Below, piece by piece: positions 1-10,010 of a stretch of DNA of 64,000 nucleotides. The notes under the pieces were generated by a model. The model searched no databases and had not been told where the DNA came from. It was given only the letters and a program-made list of their open reading frames with translations. Position 1 is the first letter of the stretch; every line of letters starts with the position of its first letter. Origin of the DNA: Methanocella_A sp963792125. GTDB taxonomy: Archaea > Halobacteriota > Methanocellia > Methanocellales > Methanocellaceae. The stretch covers positions 558,001-622,000 of the forward strand of contig CAWBVA010000012.1 of the NCBI GenBank assembly GCA_963792125.1. The letters run 5' to 3'. The translations under genes and the position numbers were made by a program.

Positions 1-809
1 CTTTGCCGACAGGCCGCAGGACTGTGCGACATTCTCCGGGCTGTACTGGGCTTCATGACTACGGCCTTGAGCTTCTCGTAGTCCTTGGTCCGTGTCGCGA
101 TGTACTCCTTCGCTTCCCAGCCGTTCTCGATGATGTGATGCATCATGGCATTCAGGATCTCGACGTCGTGGCCTGAATAGAAGGACGCATACAGGTCAGC
201 CTGCTTCGCAGTAGGCGTAAATCTCGGGTCGAAGACAATTAGCTTGGCACCATTCTGCTGGGCCCGCATAATGCTCCGGCCGATGAGCGGGTGCTGCTCG
301 AAGGTGTTGCTCCCGATGACGAAGATGCATTTCGACTGGGCGATGTCGTTGACGTTATTGGTCATCGCACCGGACCCGAATGCGCCTGCCAGACCGACGA
401 CCGTCGATGCGTGGCAGAGACGAGCGCAGTGGTCGACGTTTGGCGTCTTAAGCACTGTCCGCGCGAACTTCTGCATCAGGTAGTTCTCTTCGTTCGGGAC
501 ACGGGCGGATGCGAGACATGCCATCTCTTCGGGCTTGTACGACTTGAACTTCTTAATAATAAGGTCGTAGGCCTCGTCCCACGTCGCTTCGACGAATTTC
601 CCATCCTTCTTAATAAGTGGCTTCTTTAACCGATCCTCACGGTGAATGAACTCGTGCGCATAGCGGCCCTTGGGACAGAGCTTACCCTCATTTACAGGGT
701 TGCGCTGCCAGGGAGCTGTGTTGACGACTTTTCCATCACGCACGACAAGGTTCAATCCGCACCCCGTACCGCAGTACGGACACGTTGTGGACACTAGTTT
801 TATATCCAT
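1..809 (-). CDS. fdhA: Formate dehydrogenase alpha subunit, 5' part (runs off the window, apparent frameshift)
   Basis: Molybdopterin/tungstopterin formate-oxidising subunit of an F420- or Hdr-linked formate dehydrogenase. The reading starts at ATG 809, preceded by GAGGTT, and opens with the N-terminal [4Fe-4S] motif CPYCGTGCG (residues about 10-18). The active-site region reads HCARLCHAST, with cysteine where E. coli FdhF has selenocysteine. The 3' end lies outside the window. At about 48-54 the frame changes: the FdhA-like sequence YSPENVAQSCGLSAK is encoded in a different frame from the upstream part, so one base is gained or two are lost. A sequence error is likely. The gene is monocistronic or begins a new unit, because an AT-rich promoter region separates it from the fwd operon. 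In Hdr-bearing methanogens this subunit can donate formate electrons to HdrA through MvhD. Confidence 0.9.
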   Translation of the reverse strand, partial: MDIKLVSTTCPYCGTGCGLNLVVRDGKVVNTAPWQRNPVNEGKLCPKGRYAHEFIHREDRLKKPLIKKDGKFVEATWDEAYDLIIKKFKSYKPEEMACLASARVPNEENYLMQKFARTVLKTPNVDHCARLCHASTVVGLAGAFGSGAMTNNVNDIAQSKCIFVIGSNTFEQHPLIGRSIMRAQQNGAKLIVFDPRFTPTAKQADLYASFYSGHDVEILNAMMHHIIENGWEAKEYIATRTKDYEKLKAVVMKPSTARRMSHSPAACRQ

Positions 810-1178
810 TGATAAACCTCTCGGACACTATACCTATTGCAATTACTTTTCCTGTTATAGATGATAAATATAACTAATAGCCGTGATTATATGGTAAAAG
901 TAATATATATTTAGAGGCGGTTTCTAATAGAAAAAAGTACGGACTGATCGAAGAGTATATAAAGATTATCGATCAAGTTATATTTTCTAATTCTTACATT
1001 GATGTAGAATGATTATTTATAGTCTAACAAGGTCATTAAATGCCAAATAATTTATTATAACCGGCTATAAAGATGGGCGCGGTGTTATTGCGGCTAACAA
1101 GGGATTGCTAGGCGTTGATTACTCCCGCGCGCGCGAAAAAAAGTGATCTTCCGGGAGAAGGGTATCGACCCGTCCAGA
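810..1178 (-). promoter_or_regulatory. AT-rich intergenic region with the probable fdhA promoter
   Basis: This 370 bp gap has no credible ORF. Read on the minus strand, a TATA-like TTATATTTATC lies near 866-877, about 60 nt upstream of the fdhA start, so a leadered transcript is plausible. Further AT-rich tracts (907-915, 972-985) could hold other elements. No hairpin or operator could be singled out. Confidence 0.4.
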
Positions 1179-1647
1179 TTACATAATATAATACTGTTCG
1201 GTAATGTACAGGTTCACGTCGCCCTTCATGGCATAGACCTTCGAGCTGGCGTCGTGATGACAGGATCTCCCGCTCCACCCGATAGCCGTTATCCCGGAGA
1301 GCGTCGCCGATCGGGGTAACCTGCTCCCGCATGATACCGATGAACTTCGCAGGGTTATCCGGGACCGGGATGTCCACAGTCGAATGGACGATAATCCTGT
1401 CGCCGAGGAGGAACTCCGAGACACGGTATATGTGACCGTCCCGCTCTTCCTGTCCTGTCACCCTGAACTCGACGTTCGCATAGTGGTCCGTCAGATAACG
1501 AGTGGTCGACAACGTGGAGTTAAGCAAGACGTTATACCAGGGTACCATGGCATCACCGGGATAGCTATGAGTAATATTATATGATAAATAAACAGGGGTG
1601 GACATCTCATGATGAGATGCCCGCCTTTTAACGTAATCTCTTTCCAT
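1179..1647 (-). CDS. DUF98 / Rv2949c-like chorismate pyruvate-lyase candidate (apparent frameshift)
   Basis: This small protein resembles the DUF98 family, whose Mycobacterium member Rv2949c makes 4-hydroxybenzoate from chorismate. Matching stretches are LLNSTLSTTRYL near residue 41, EFLLGDRIIVHS near 78 and VTPIGDAL near 110. Near 1252-1268 the frame changes, and the natural C-terminus (KVYAMKGDVNLYITEQYYIM) is in another frame ending at 1179. The uncorrected frame would run on to 1108 in low-quality sequence. The gene sits 33 bp after fwdC and could be the last gene of the fwd operon. 4-Hydroxybenzoate is a precursor of methanopterin, which would fit this place, but the function is inferred. 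The start is uncertain: ATG 1647 or the internal ATG 1605, neither with a clear ribosome site. Confidence 0.55.
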
Positions 1648-1680
1648 TTTACGCTTTTACGTAGAGGGTGCACTCACCTT

Positions 1681-2472
1681 TCACGTAAAGCGTGCCTTTC
1701 CGGCTTCTGCGCGGTCGCCAGTGTAGACTTTGAACGGCATCTTCTTGCCCTCGAAGTCCACTTCCTGCGTCTCCTTCAGCGCAAAACCCGGCATCATAGT
1801 CTCAATAGACCCAAGCACATATATGGTGCCACGAGTCATCTGAGCGCCGACACGACCCGGCGAATTACCGTAGATCACAATCTTGCCACCGGGCTCCTTA
1901 GCACCGACAGCCCTACCCGCATGGATACCCGCATTAATGTTAGCATTACCCATGACAGTGATCGTGCCTCCGATCATATACTCGCCAATATCACAACCAG
2001 CGTTACCCTTCACAAGGATGTTACCACCCTTCATACCACGCCAGTCACCACGATAGCTCGCACCGCAGTAATTACCTGCATTGCCCTCTATGACAAGGTC
2101 GCCGCCCTCCATCTGGATACCCGCAAACGCGTCCGCATTGCCCTTCACCAGAATCTGGCCGCCCTTCATCCAGGCGCCGCAATACATATCAACGTCGCCC
2201 TTACAAAGAATGGCCCCGGCCGTCATCTTCGAGCCAATATACTTGACACGAGGAACACTCCCGTTAATGACAATAGCCAGCTCCGCGGCATCAGCAGCAA
2301 TCGTGCCACTAATGTCGAAGAACTTGCCAAGGCGATGGGTGGTGTTACCCTCCCACACCTTCATATCGGCTATTTGTTCGAGCGTCTTTCCCGCGAAATT
2401 ATCCGGCGTAATGCACTCGGCTTCAAGTACCAGGTACTTCTCGCCATTAGGGGTTAAGGTAATCTTTTCCAT
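1681..2472 (-). CDS. fwdC: Formylmethanofuran dehydrogenase subunit C
   Basis: Structural subunit of the tungsten/molybdenum formylmethanofuran dehydrogenase, which reduces CO2 to formylmethanofuran in the first step of methanogenesis. The 263 aa chain is the family's right-handed beta-helix, related to the C-terminal domain of glutamate synthase (GXGXG). It shows repeated turns such as ILVKGNA, LVIEGNAG and GGTITVMGNAN between residues about 75 and 230. In the known complex FwdC scaffolds FwdA against FwdB/D. It follows fwdA by 1 bp and closes the core of the operon. The frame is intact and the length is normal. Confidence 0.95.
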   Translation of the reverse strand: MEKITLTPNGEKYLVLEAECITPDNFAGKTLEQIADMKVWEGNTTHRLGKFFDISGTIAADAAELAIVINGSVPRVKYIGSKMTAGAILCKGDVDMYCGAWMKGGQILVKGNADAFAGIQMEGGDLVIEGNAGNYCGASYRGDWRGMKGGNILVKGNAGCDIGEYMIGGTITVMGNANINAGIHAGRAVGAKEPGGKIVIYGNSPGRVGAQMTRGTIYVLGSIETMMPGFALKETQEVDFEGKKMPFKVYTGDRAEAGKARFT

Positions 2473-2473
2473 G

Positions 2474-4231
2474 TTAGTTACCTCCCGCCAGCGGTCCCGC
2501 CTTGTAAACGGTCTGGTGTGCGGTGTATACGTCCTGTACCGGGTAGTTGTTCAGAGTGACCGAGTAGTACTTCAGGAACTTGTCCACGACATCATCGACG
2601 ACCTGCTTATTGTTAAAGCCATCGGCGTCAGTCCAGACAACCTGCTTCGGCTGTCCCATCGACACTACCTCGCCATCCTTCACGACAATATCGCCACCCT
2701 TGATGGTATATGCCGCGCTTGAGAAGGCGTGGATGAGCCCGTCGGTGTCCTGCGTGCTGTCCTGGGTCTTCGGGTTGAAGCTGTAAATCGCTATGTCCGC
2801 ATCCGCACCGACACCGAGATGGCCCTTCGTCCTGGATATGCCAAGCGCCTTAGCCGGACCAGCCCTGGTCATCGTCGCGATATCGTCGAACGTCATCTCT
2901 CTCGAGATGCCAGCGATCTTGCTCCTCTCCGCCACCCATTTATGCAGCGTAGCCAGTCTGCCGTCCCTCGCCTTCTTACTCATGAGCCATGCGGTGATGA
3001 ACGGGTACCGGGTAAACGGCCCTGCGTTCGGGTGGTCAGTGGTCATGAAGCATTTCCACGGGTCCTTGACCAGTAATGCGAGCTCCAGACCAGTAGCCCA
3101 CTGGAGGCCGAACACGTGGTTCTTCGGGTCGTAAATGAACGGCACTACGCCCGAGCCGGTCTCTAACTCTACGTCCAGGTTGGCCCACTTGAGGTGGTTG
3201 GTCGAGTGCAGTACGAACTCGAACGGCCCATCCGCCGTCATCGTCGTAGTCTCATCAAGCGTGACAAAACCGACATCGATCGTCTGGTGGTCGTGCGAAT
3301 TTACGTAGTCCGCGATTGCATCTGCCTTGGAGTGGAAGTCCTTCCACGCAGTGCCTCCATAGGAGTTAAACTGCATGTGCGTGAAATGCATGTTCTGGTT
3401 ACGACCGGACTTCTTGTTCGTCTTCAGACCCTCGGTTAACGCGAGCGTCTTCAACGTCGTCGTATAGTTGCCCGGGTGACCCAGGTTGTTGCCATGCAGG
3501 TGTATACTGTGCGGCAGGCCGAGCCTCTCGTTAGAGGCAGCCAGACCCTGGATAATCTCTTTGGGCGTAACGTCGAAATAAGGCACCGGGTCGTCGATAT
3601 CCGTACAGTTCTTGCCCCAGCCCCACGCCTCAGTTCCGCCAGGGTTAACCAGCTTCACCGCAAAGCCCTTCGTAGCCTTGAGCATCCACGCTACAAACGC
3701 GTCAAGGTTCTCCGGCTGATTCTTCTTGATATACTCCATTACCAGCCAGTTGTTACCCAGCAGCGTAAACGCCGTCTGGTCCACAATCGGAGTATCATGG
3801 ATCTCTTCATGGGTATGCCTCGCCAGCAGAGGAGGCATCGCCGCCTCGTTCAGGTAGGTGTAACCCAGCTTGGAATACCGGTACGCCGTCTCGAATGTAC
3901 TCGGAACGGAGAACCCTCCGCCAGCAACTGCAGCAAGTCCGTATGCGTACGAAGGTTCGGGTCGTGCAGCTTGTCTTCAGGCCTGTACAGCCTGCCGACA
4001 TTCAGCTTCGGGCCGGCTACGTGAGTGTGCGGGTCGATACCGCCCGCCATCACAATCTTGCCCTTGGCATCGATGATCTTAGCCTTCGTCGAAAGCTTGG
4101 AGGCCTCGACAATCTTGCCGTTAAGAACAGCAATGTCCTTCACATCGCCCTTAATGCCCTGAGCCGGATCGTATACGAACCCGTTCTTGATGAGCAGCTC
4201 GTTCCTTGGCTGCAGTTGTTTTTGTGGCCAT
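2474..4231 (-). CDS. fwdA: Formylmethanofuran dehydrogenase subunit A (two apparent frameshifts)
   Basis: Amidohydrolase-type subunit that condenses formate with methanofuran at a binuclear metal site. The ATG at 4231 follows GGAGGTG and overlaps the end of fwdB. The metal motif DPHTHVAG and the later stretches SIHLHGNNLG, MHFTHMQF and FMTTDHPNAG carry the expected histidines. Two breaks interrupt it. Near 4207 one extra base separates MATKTTAAK from NELLIKNGFVYDPAQG. Near 3960 one C is missing in a C run, separating RPEDKLHD from the sequence that continues SYAYGLAAVAGGGFSVPS. Corrected, the protein is about 585 aa, normal for FwdA. It is essential for growth on H2/CO2 and both lesions are homopolymer-type, so sequence error is more likely than a pseudogene. 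Confidence 0.93.
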
Positions 4232-4233
4232 GA

Positions 4234-5605
4234 TTAAGCACCTCCGGCTTTCTTCTCAGCCTTCAACTCTTTGACGCGGGCCAGTATCCTCTCGAGGATT
4301 TCCTTATCCGAGAGGATACCTTCCGGAGCGTTCGTGACCTTGCGGCAGCGAATAGGCACATTGTCCATACGATACGCAGTGCCCTCTTCCTCGACTCCCA
4401 CAATAGTCGACGGCATCACAATCTTACTGACACCAGTCGTCGGAGTCTCATGCGGATCAATAGCGATCGTCGGGATCTGCGCATACCACTTCATCGACGA
4501 ATACGGGAAATGCGCTCCCGGATCCGAAGCAATAACCAGCGCTGCGTCGCACTCGTGCCTCTGCAGAATATCGTTGGCCGCCGTCTCTCCCGGATTATAC
4601 CTCGGATAGCCCCTGGAGAAGTCCATAGCGAACGGGAAACCAGACTGCCAGCACATAACCTGGCCACTGCCCGTCACATTATAATGGCCTCTCATCGCAA
4701 TCAGACTGAACTTCGTATACTTGTTCATATCAGCGACCCAGCTGATCGCAATGTCGATATTACGGTGCTTGCCAGTCGTCTGCGTAACACCCATACCGAA
4801 GAACAATAGGCCAAACTTCTTAGACTTAGCCAGCTCAGCCAGCTTAACGATCTGCTCCTTCTTCACACCGCCCACCACGTCGGGGATATCCTCGCCACGG
4901 GTCGCTGTGCGCAGCGCATCGAGGAGCTCATAGTCCTTGCCCTGCTCTACCTGGACGTGGATCTCCGCCTGCTTCGCAGTGTCAGTCGGCCTCGGATCAA
5001 CTACGACTACCGTCCTGTCCTTGAAGCCTCTCTCTGTAAAGAAGCCTCTCGGATAAGTCGAGTACCGGGACATGTGCCTCGGGTGCGCGTGCACCGGATT
5101 ACAGCCCCAGTAGATGATCAGGTCTGCCCTGTTCTTGACTTCGCCCAGCGTGCAACACGGAGCACCAACAGTCTGAATAGCCATGACCGACGGGCCATGA
5201 CAAACCGACGCAGTATTATCCGTAACAGCGCCGCAAACTTCTGCAAGCTCGTTGCCGACTTCCTGCGCCTCGCAAGAAGTAGACGACCAGCCATACATCA
5301 ACGGACGCTTAGCGTTAGCCAGGATCTGCGCCGCTCTCTCGATAGCGTAGTCCCAGCTAACCTTGCCGAACTCGGCCGAGTTGTCCTCCCGCTCCATCGG
5401 GGCCATAATCCTGTGGCCCGCCTGGGCGGACTTGAACTTCTCATTACCGATAACGCAAGCATTGAGCGTGTCAACGATAGTGATTTCCATCCATGACGAC
5501 CTTAATGTCGTCACAGAGCGTTCCGCAGAAGGGACATACAACATCAGTGACTACTTTGAGGTTACCCGTCTTCACGGATGCCTGTGCCTGAGATTCTGAA
5601 TGCAT
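4234..5605 (-). CDS. fwdB: Formylmethanofuran dehydrogenase subunit B, catalytic (apparent frameshift)
   Basis: Tungsto- or molybdopterin subunit that reduces CO2 to formate inside the Fwd complex. The start is ATG 5605, preceded by GGAGGG and directly following the fwdD stop. The N-terminal [4Fe-4S] motif VVCPFCGTLCDD is in this first segment. Near 5485-5495 the frame shifts by one base, and the remaining 420 residues (from EITIVDTLNACVIG) are in the next frame. The metal ligand lies in NTASVCHGPSVMA, with cysteine rather than selenocysteine. The W or Mo isoform cannot be assigned from sequence alone, but the cysteine form, the fused polyferredoxin operon and the fwdDBAC order fit the tungsten type. 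The corrected length of about 456 aa is typical. Confidence 0.93.
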
Positions 5606-5606
5606 T

Positions 5607-6020
5607 TTAGCCCTCCTGCTTGAGGTTTAGTACGGCCTTCTGAAGCAGCTTGATGCCGTTCATGACCGTCTCGTTAGGTGCTGGTTCGATCGTCACTATT
5701 ACTCCCTTGAAATGGGGCATGCCCGTAGAATATGTCTCCGGACTTGTGACCTGATTAGCCCACGGCCCCATGGGAATAAAGACCAGCCCAGGGTGCGGAC
5801 CCTGGGTCGCCTTAACCGCCCTAACGACTACCTCACCATAAGCCGACTTGACCTTCACGGTCTGCCCGGGGAACACGTGGAGCTTCTTCATGTCAGAGAC
5901 ATCCATCTCCACGATACCGCAGGCTTTGACATAACCGTCATCGTGCTTGTGGCCCTCTATGGCCACGCCCTGCCAGACGGTCCTGCCGGATATCATATTT
6001 ACTTCGATTGAGTTAGTCAT
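5607..6020 (-). CDS. fwdD: Formylmethanofuran dehydrogenase subunit D
   Basis: This 137 aa protein is the molybdopterin-dinucleotide-binding beta-barrel domain that completes the FwdB active site. The N-terminus NMISGRTVWQGVAIEGHK and the central VFPGQTVKVKSAYGEVVVR are typical of the C-terminal domain of DMSO-reductase family enzymes, which in Fwd is a separate chain. The gene lies between mvhD and fwdB. Its TAA is followed within 2 nt by the fwdB ATG, so translation is probably coupled. The frame is intact. Confidence 0.94.
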   Translation of the reverse strand: MTNSIEVNMISGRTVWQGVAIEGHKHDDGYVKACGIVEMDVSDMKKLHVFPGQTVKVKSAYGEVVVRAVKATQGPHPGLVFIPMGPWANQVTSPETYSTGMPHFKGVIVTIEPAPNETVMNGIKLLQKAVLNLKQEG

Positions 6021-6046
6021 TCTCGGGTCTCCTTACTGCCCGCGTT

Positions 6047-6574
6047 TCAGCTCTTCTGAACCGGGGCGGTTTCGACTTTCTTTCCAGCGCCTATATTCTG
6101 AAGCTCTGCGAGGTCATCGTCTGCAGATGATGCCCCGTGGGCGACATCTGCCGCCTTCACCTTTTTCTGTACCGGGGTGGGGCCCAGCTTCTTGATGTCG
6201 TTGACCATGTTCTTGACGACTTCCGCCCACAGGGCACCTTCGGATGCCGAGACGAAGGTCATCTTGAGTCTCTTGCCATCTAAGCCGAACTCTTCCAGTA
6301 CCTTTCTGGTGAGCGCGATGCGGCGCCTCGCCTTAAAGTTCCCGGCTATGTAGTGGCAGTCGCCAATATGGCAGCCGGATACCAGCACTGCGTCCGCGCC
6401 CAGGCTGAAGGCCTCCATGATGAAGGCCGGGTCAACGCGGCCCGTGCACATGACACGGACGACGCGGACGTTGGGGGGATACTGTATACGGGAGGTGCCC
6501 GCCAGGTCGGAGCCTGCATAGGTACACCAGTTACACAGTATGCCCAGTATCTTAGGTTCGAATTCGTCAGCCAT
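6047..6574 (-). CDS. mvhD: F420-non-reducing hydrogenase / Hdr-linking iron-sulfur subunit MvhD
   Basis: The delta subunit passes electrons from hydrogenase MvhAG (or formate dehydrogenase) to HdrA through a [2Fe-2S] cluster. The first CxxC-containing block is ILCNWCTYAGSDLAG near residue 13. Further cysteines lie in VMCTGRVDP and SGCHIGDCHY, as expected for the family. The protein is 175 aa and has an extra Ala/Lys-rich tail of about 35 residues after the conserved core. The chosen ATG 6574 gives MADEFEPK; an in-frame ATG four codons upstream overlaps the end of hdrA. Its place between hdrA and fwdD, rather than beside mvhGA, ties it to the Hdr/Fwd machinery. Confidence 0.94.
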   Translation of the reverse strand: MADEFEPKILGILCNWCTYAGSDLAGTSRIQYPPNVRVVRVMCTGRVDPAFIMEAFSLGADAVLVSGCHIGDCHYIAGNFKARRRIALTRKVLEEFGLDGKRLKMTFVSASEGALWAEVVKNMVNDIKKLGPTPVQKKVKAADVAHGASSADDDLAELQNIGAGKKVETAPVQKS

Positions 6575-6575
6575 T

Positions 6576-8552
6576 TTAGACACCACCCGCCGGTGTGAAC
6601 AGCGCAGCTATCTGCGCTCTTATCTGCTCGTTCTTGAAGTGCTGCATAGAGATTGCCTTTGCGGGGCATGCTGCACCGCAAGTGCCGCAGCCCTTGCACA
6701 TCGCATCGTTGACGCTGGCCTTCCTGTGGCCTTCGCCGATGTCCTCGATCGTGATCGCCTTGTAGGGGCACAGGCTTCCGCAGACGCCGCAGCCCGAGCA
6801 GAGCGTGTCACTGACTCTCGCCGCAATGGGCTCGAGGGCGACCTTGCCCTGGTTGATCGGGATCTGGGCAGCCGCAGCCGCACCAGCCGCCTGGGCAACT
6901 GTGTCGGGAATATCCTTCGGACCCTGACAGCACCCTGCGAGGAAGATGCCGTCCGTGCTCGTGGAGAACGGGTTCAGCTTGGGGTGAGCCTCAAGCAGGA
7001 ACTTGTCCGGGCTTCTGCTGATGGTCAGCTTGTTCCGGAGCGCTTCGGTCTCCGCCTTCGGAATGATGGCCGATGCTAATACGACGACGTCCGCTTCCAG
7101 TGAAATCGGGGTTCCCAGCATGGTGTCTTCTGCCTGTACCAGCAGGTTCTTGTTCGGGAGCTCCTGGATCTTGGCGACCCTGCCCCGGATGAACTTGGCG
7201 CCCTCTTCCTGAATCCTGTAATAGAACTCTTCGTACGCCTTGCCGAACGCCCTTATGTCCATGTAGAAAATGTATGGTACAACACCAGGCATCTTCTCCA
7301 TGATCTGGTGGGCGTGCTTCAGCGAGTACATGCAGCACACACGAGAGCAGTACGGGTTAGCGTCCTGGTCTCTCGACCCGGCGCACAGTACAAACGCAAC
7401 ATTATGCGGCTTCTGGCCATCGGATGGCCTGATCAGCTTGCCGCCGGTCGGACCGGATGCGTTGATGAACCGCTCGAACTGGAGGCCGGTAATCACATTG
7501 TCAAACCGCTTGTAGCCCCACTCGTCCTTCTTCTCCACCTCGTACAGGTCGAACCCGGTAGCCACGATGATGGTACCGACCTTGATCTCTACGTCTTTGC
7601 CTGTGTCCTCGAGGTCGATGGCCTTCTTGTCACCGCACTTCTTCACGCACAATTCACATTTCACGCACGAGTCGAAGTCGATGGTGAACTTCAGTGGCAC
7701 TGCCTGCGGGAACGGCACATAGATTGCCTTCCTCGCGGAAAGGCCCATGTCGAACTCGTTAGGCCTGTTGACCGGACACACGTCCGCACAGTCGCCACAG
7801 CCATTACAATCCTCAATCTTGACGCCACGGGGCTTCTGGTTCACGGTGACCGTGAAGTTGCCTATGTAGCCGTCTACTTTCTTGACCTCACTGTAGGTCA
7901 TCAGCTTGATGTTGGGGTGTCTCTCGACATCCACCATCTTCGGGGTAAGGATACACTGCGAACAGTCAAGAGTCGGGAACGTCTTGTCCAGCCTCGACAT
8001 ATTACCGCCGATAGACGGGGTAGCCTCTACCAGGTAGGTAGTGATGCCCGAATCCGCCGTCTCCAGCGCAGCCTGAATGCCCGCTACACCCGCGCCGATG
8101 ATCATGATCGACTTCTCGACCGGGATGGTCTTGGTCTCCAGCGGCTCGAGCAGCGCTGCCCTCGCCACGGACATCCTGATGATGTCCTTAGCCTTCTCGG
8201 TTGCCCGCTCCGGCTCCTTCATGTGAATCCACGAGGACTGCTCGCGGATGTTAGCCATCTCGAAGACGAACGAGTTCAGTCCGCCTGCCGCCGACGTCTT
8301 CCTGAAGGTCGGCTCGTGCAGACGGGGCGAACACGCCGCGACTACGACAGCCTCAAGGTTATGTTCCTTGATGGCGTCCCTGATTTTGGACTGGCCGGGG
8401 GTCGAGCACATGTAAGTGTAGTTGTCAGCGTGCACTACGTTCGGGATAGTCTTGGCATACGCCTTGAGCTCCTCGATAGGTATGACGCCGGCGATGTTAG
8501 TACCGCAGTGACAGATGAAGACTCCGACTCTGTTAGGTTTACCATTTGCCAT
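6576..8552 (-). CDS. hdrA: Heterodisulfide reductase subunit A (electron-bifurcating flavoprotein)
   Basis: FAD-bearing core of the soluble HdrABC. It bifurcates electrons from H2 or formate between ferredoxin and CoM-S-S-CoB. The ATG at 8552 is preceded by GAGGTGA. The protein has 658 aa. Visible parts are an N-terminal cysteine region (FICHCGTNIAG), the FAD fold GAGVAGIQAALETA near residue 150, the HdrA-specific cysteine stretches LDCSQCILTPKM and YCSRVCCMYS, inserted ferredoxin motifs CNGCGDCADVCP (about 249) and CVKCELCVKKCG (about 297), and a C-terminal 2[4Fe-4S] domain with CSGCGVCGSLCP and CKGCGTCGAACP. No selenocysteine position is apparent. The frame is intact. It lies between hdrB and mvhD in the same operon. 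Confidence 0.96.
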   Translation of the reverse strand: MANGKPNRVGVFICHCGTNIAGVIPIEELKAYAKTIPNVVHADNYTYMCSTPGQSKIRDAIKEHNLEAVVVAACSPRLHEPTFRKTSAAGGLNSFVFEMANIREQSSWIHMKEPERATEKAKDIIRMSVARAALLEPLETKTIPVEKSIMIIGAGVAGIQAALETADSGITTYLVEATPSIGGNMSRLDKTFPTLDCSQCILTPKMVDVERHPNIKLMTYSEVKKVDGYIGNFTVTVNQKPRGVKIEDCNGCGDCADVCPVNRPNEFDMGLSARKAIYVPFPQAVPLKFTIDFDSCVKCELCVKKCGDKKAIDLEDTGKDVEIKVGTIIVATGFDLYEVEKKDEWGYKRFDNVITGLQFERFINASGPTGGKLIRPSDGQKPHNVAFVLCAGSRDQDANPYCSRVCCMYSLKHAHQIMEKMPGVVPYIFYMDIRAFGKAYEEFYYRIQEEGAKFIRGRVAKIQELPNKNLLVQAEDTMLGTPISLEADVVVLASAIIPKAETEALRNKLTISRSPDKFLLEAHPKLNPFSTSTDGIFLAGCCQGPKDIPDTVAQAAGAAAAAQIPINQGKVALEPIAARVSDTLCSGCGVCGSLCPYKAITIEDIGEGHRKASVNDAMCKGCGTCGAACPAKAISMQHFKNEQIRAQIAALFTPAGGV

Positions 8553-8562
8553 TCTTCTCACC

Positions 8563-9461
8563 TCACACAATCTTATCCAGCACTTTGTCTACAGGAATGA
8601 CGTGTACACTAAGCCCGAGTTCCTCGGGGCTCATGCCCTGTGCCAGTCCCAGCAACTGCGAGTAGTGCAGTACTGGGATGTTGTAGACATCGCCGAACTT
8701 TTCCTTGATCTCCTGCTGACCCTTGTCAAACTGCAGGTGACAGAACGGACAGACATCGACAATACAGTCGACACCAGACCTGCCTGCATATTCCTGAGCT
8801 TCTCATTGGTCATATCCAGCGCGTAGTCGATCTTGTAACCGCGAACACCTCCACCGGCTCCACAGCACATCATCTTCTCCTCGTAATCGACGCTCGTGGC
8901 TCCGAGAGCCTCGACCATCTCGTCGAGGAACGTCGGGTACTCGGTGCCGAACGCGGGAGAGCCGAACTTGCGGTCCCTCGCGGGCTTGAGCATGTGGCAG
9001 CCATAGTGGATGCCTACACGGAGACCGTTCAGCGGAGTGACAACGCTGTCACGGATCTTCTTGACCCCAACGTCACGGTAGAGCTGCTCGGCGAGGTGCC
9101 TTACCTCGATCGTGCCCTTGAACTCCATACCGGCGAGCTTCAACAGCTCGTTAACCTTGGCCTTCTCCGCAGGGTTCTCCTTCAGCTTCTCGTTAACATC
9201 GTACAACGACTTGTAACAGCCATTGCAGATCACAGTACAATCCAGACCCATCTGCTCAGACAGACAGATATTACGGGCGGCCAGAGCCTCCCAGGTCAGG
9301 ATGTCCATGGAGCCGAATGCGCCGGGTGCGGGGCAGCACGAAGCGCCCACCAGGTCGACCAATTCGACGCCCAGTGCCTTCGAGGTCTTAATCGAAGCGG
9401 CCTCGATGCCCGGGTACCTGTTCGGTGCGATACAGCCTAAATAGAATGATGTCTTAGACAT
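8563..9461 (-). CDS. hdrB: Heterodisulfide reductase subunit B (apparent frameshift near the 3' end)
   Basis: Catalytic subunit whose two non-cubane [4Fe-4S] clusters, held by CCG motifs, reduce CoM-S-S-CoB. The first cysteine set runs LGCIAPNRYPG, GASCCPAPG, VICNGCYK; the second runs YGCHMLKP, MMCCGAGGG and a final CPFCH. The final CPFCHLQFD block and the true C-terminus (ending DKVLDKIV, stop at 8563-8565) lie in another frame because one base is missing near 8772-8783. Without correction the protein would lose a cluster ligand pair and end in unrelated sequence. The stop overlaps the ribosome site of hdrA. The corrected size of about 299 aa is normal. Confidence 0.94.
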
Positions 9462-9467
9462 TACTTC

Positions 9468-10007
9468 TTACGCCCCCTCGACATGAGCCTTAATGGCCAT
9501 GATACCCGTAGCCTCCAGGATCTTCTGGATACCCGGAATAAACTCGGGGTGTGTATGAGTCGTCGGCGGGTCCTTTGGCAGGCCGAGCTTGACACGGACA
9601 GCCCTGTTCGCATCATTGTTCGGAACACCATGACCGCTGTTATAAATGAAACCCGCAGTGGCCAGGAAGTTCTTCGGCACAAGGTACTGCCTCGTAGCCA
9701 TATTCCTCAACGCCATAATGACGTCGGTTGGCTTCACATGCCTGGGGCACCTGTCAGTACAGGTGTAGCAGGTCGAACAATACCAGATAGTGTCGTCATG
9801 CAGAAGCTGCTCCTTCAAGCCGAGCGACGCCATCCTCATGATCTTCCGGGTCCTGAGAGCGTTCCTCCTGCCCTGTGGACAGCTGCCGGTGCAAGTACCG
9901 CACTGGTAACAGACGCCGATGTTCTCGCCGCCCATCTTCTCGATTTCGTGGGTGAAGTTGGTTAAGCCCTTGTTGATGTTTAATACCTGTGATTCCAGAG
10001 CTGCCAT
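9468..10007 (-). CDS. hdrC: Heterodisulfide reductase subunit C
   Basis: This 179 aa iron-sulfur protein relays electrons from HdrA to HdrB. It has two [4Fe-4S] motifs, CYQCGTCTGSCP near residue 33 and CSTCYTCTDRCP near residue 76, on the usual alpha-helical scaffold. The hdrC-hdrB-hdrA order is unbroken and hdrB follows within a few bases. It directly follows the polyferredoxin gene fwdF, which brings the ferredoxin acceptor and the Hdr relay into one transcript. The frame is intact. Confidence 0.95.
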   Translation of the reverse strand: MAALESQVLNINKGLTNFTHEIEKMGGENIGVCYQCGTCTGSCPQGRRNALRTRKIMRMASLGLKEQLLHDDTIWYCSTCYTCTDRCPRHVKPTDVIMALRNMATRQYLVPKNFLATAGFIYNSGHGVPNNDANRAVRVKLGLPKDPPTTHTHPEFIPGIQKILEATGIMAIKAHVEGA

Positions 10008-10010
10008 GAT

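Noticed and set aside
7308..8600. 430-codon plus-strand ORF opposite hdrA
   Set aside because: Shadow frame of hdrA; composition dominated by Val, His, Arg and Asp as expected from complement codons.
8563..8800. Programmed frameshift in hdrB
   Set aside because: No slippery heptamer or following structure is evident, and many other genes in the window show the same kind of single-base break.
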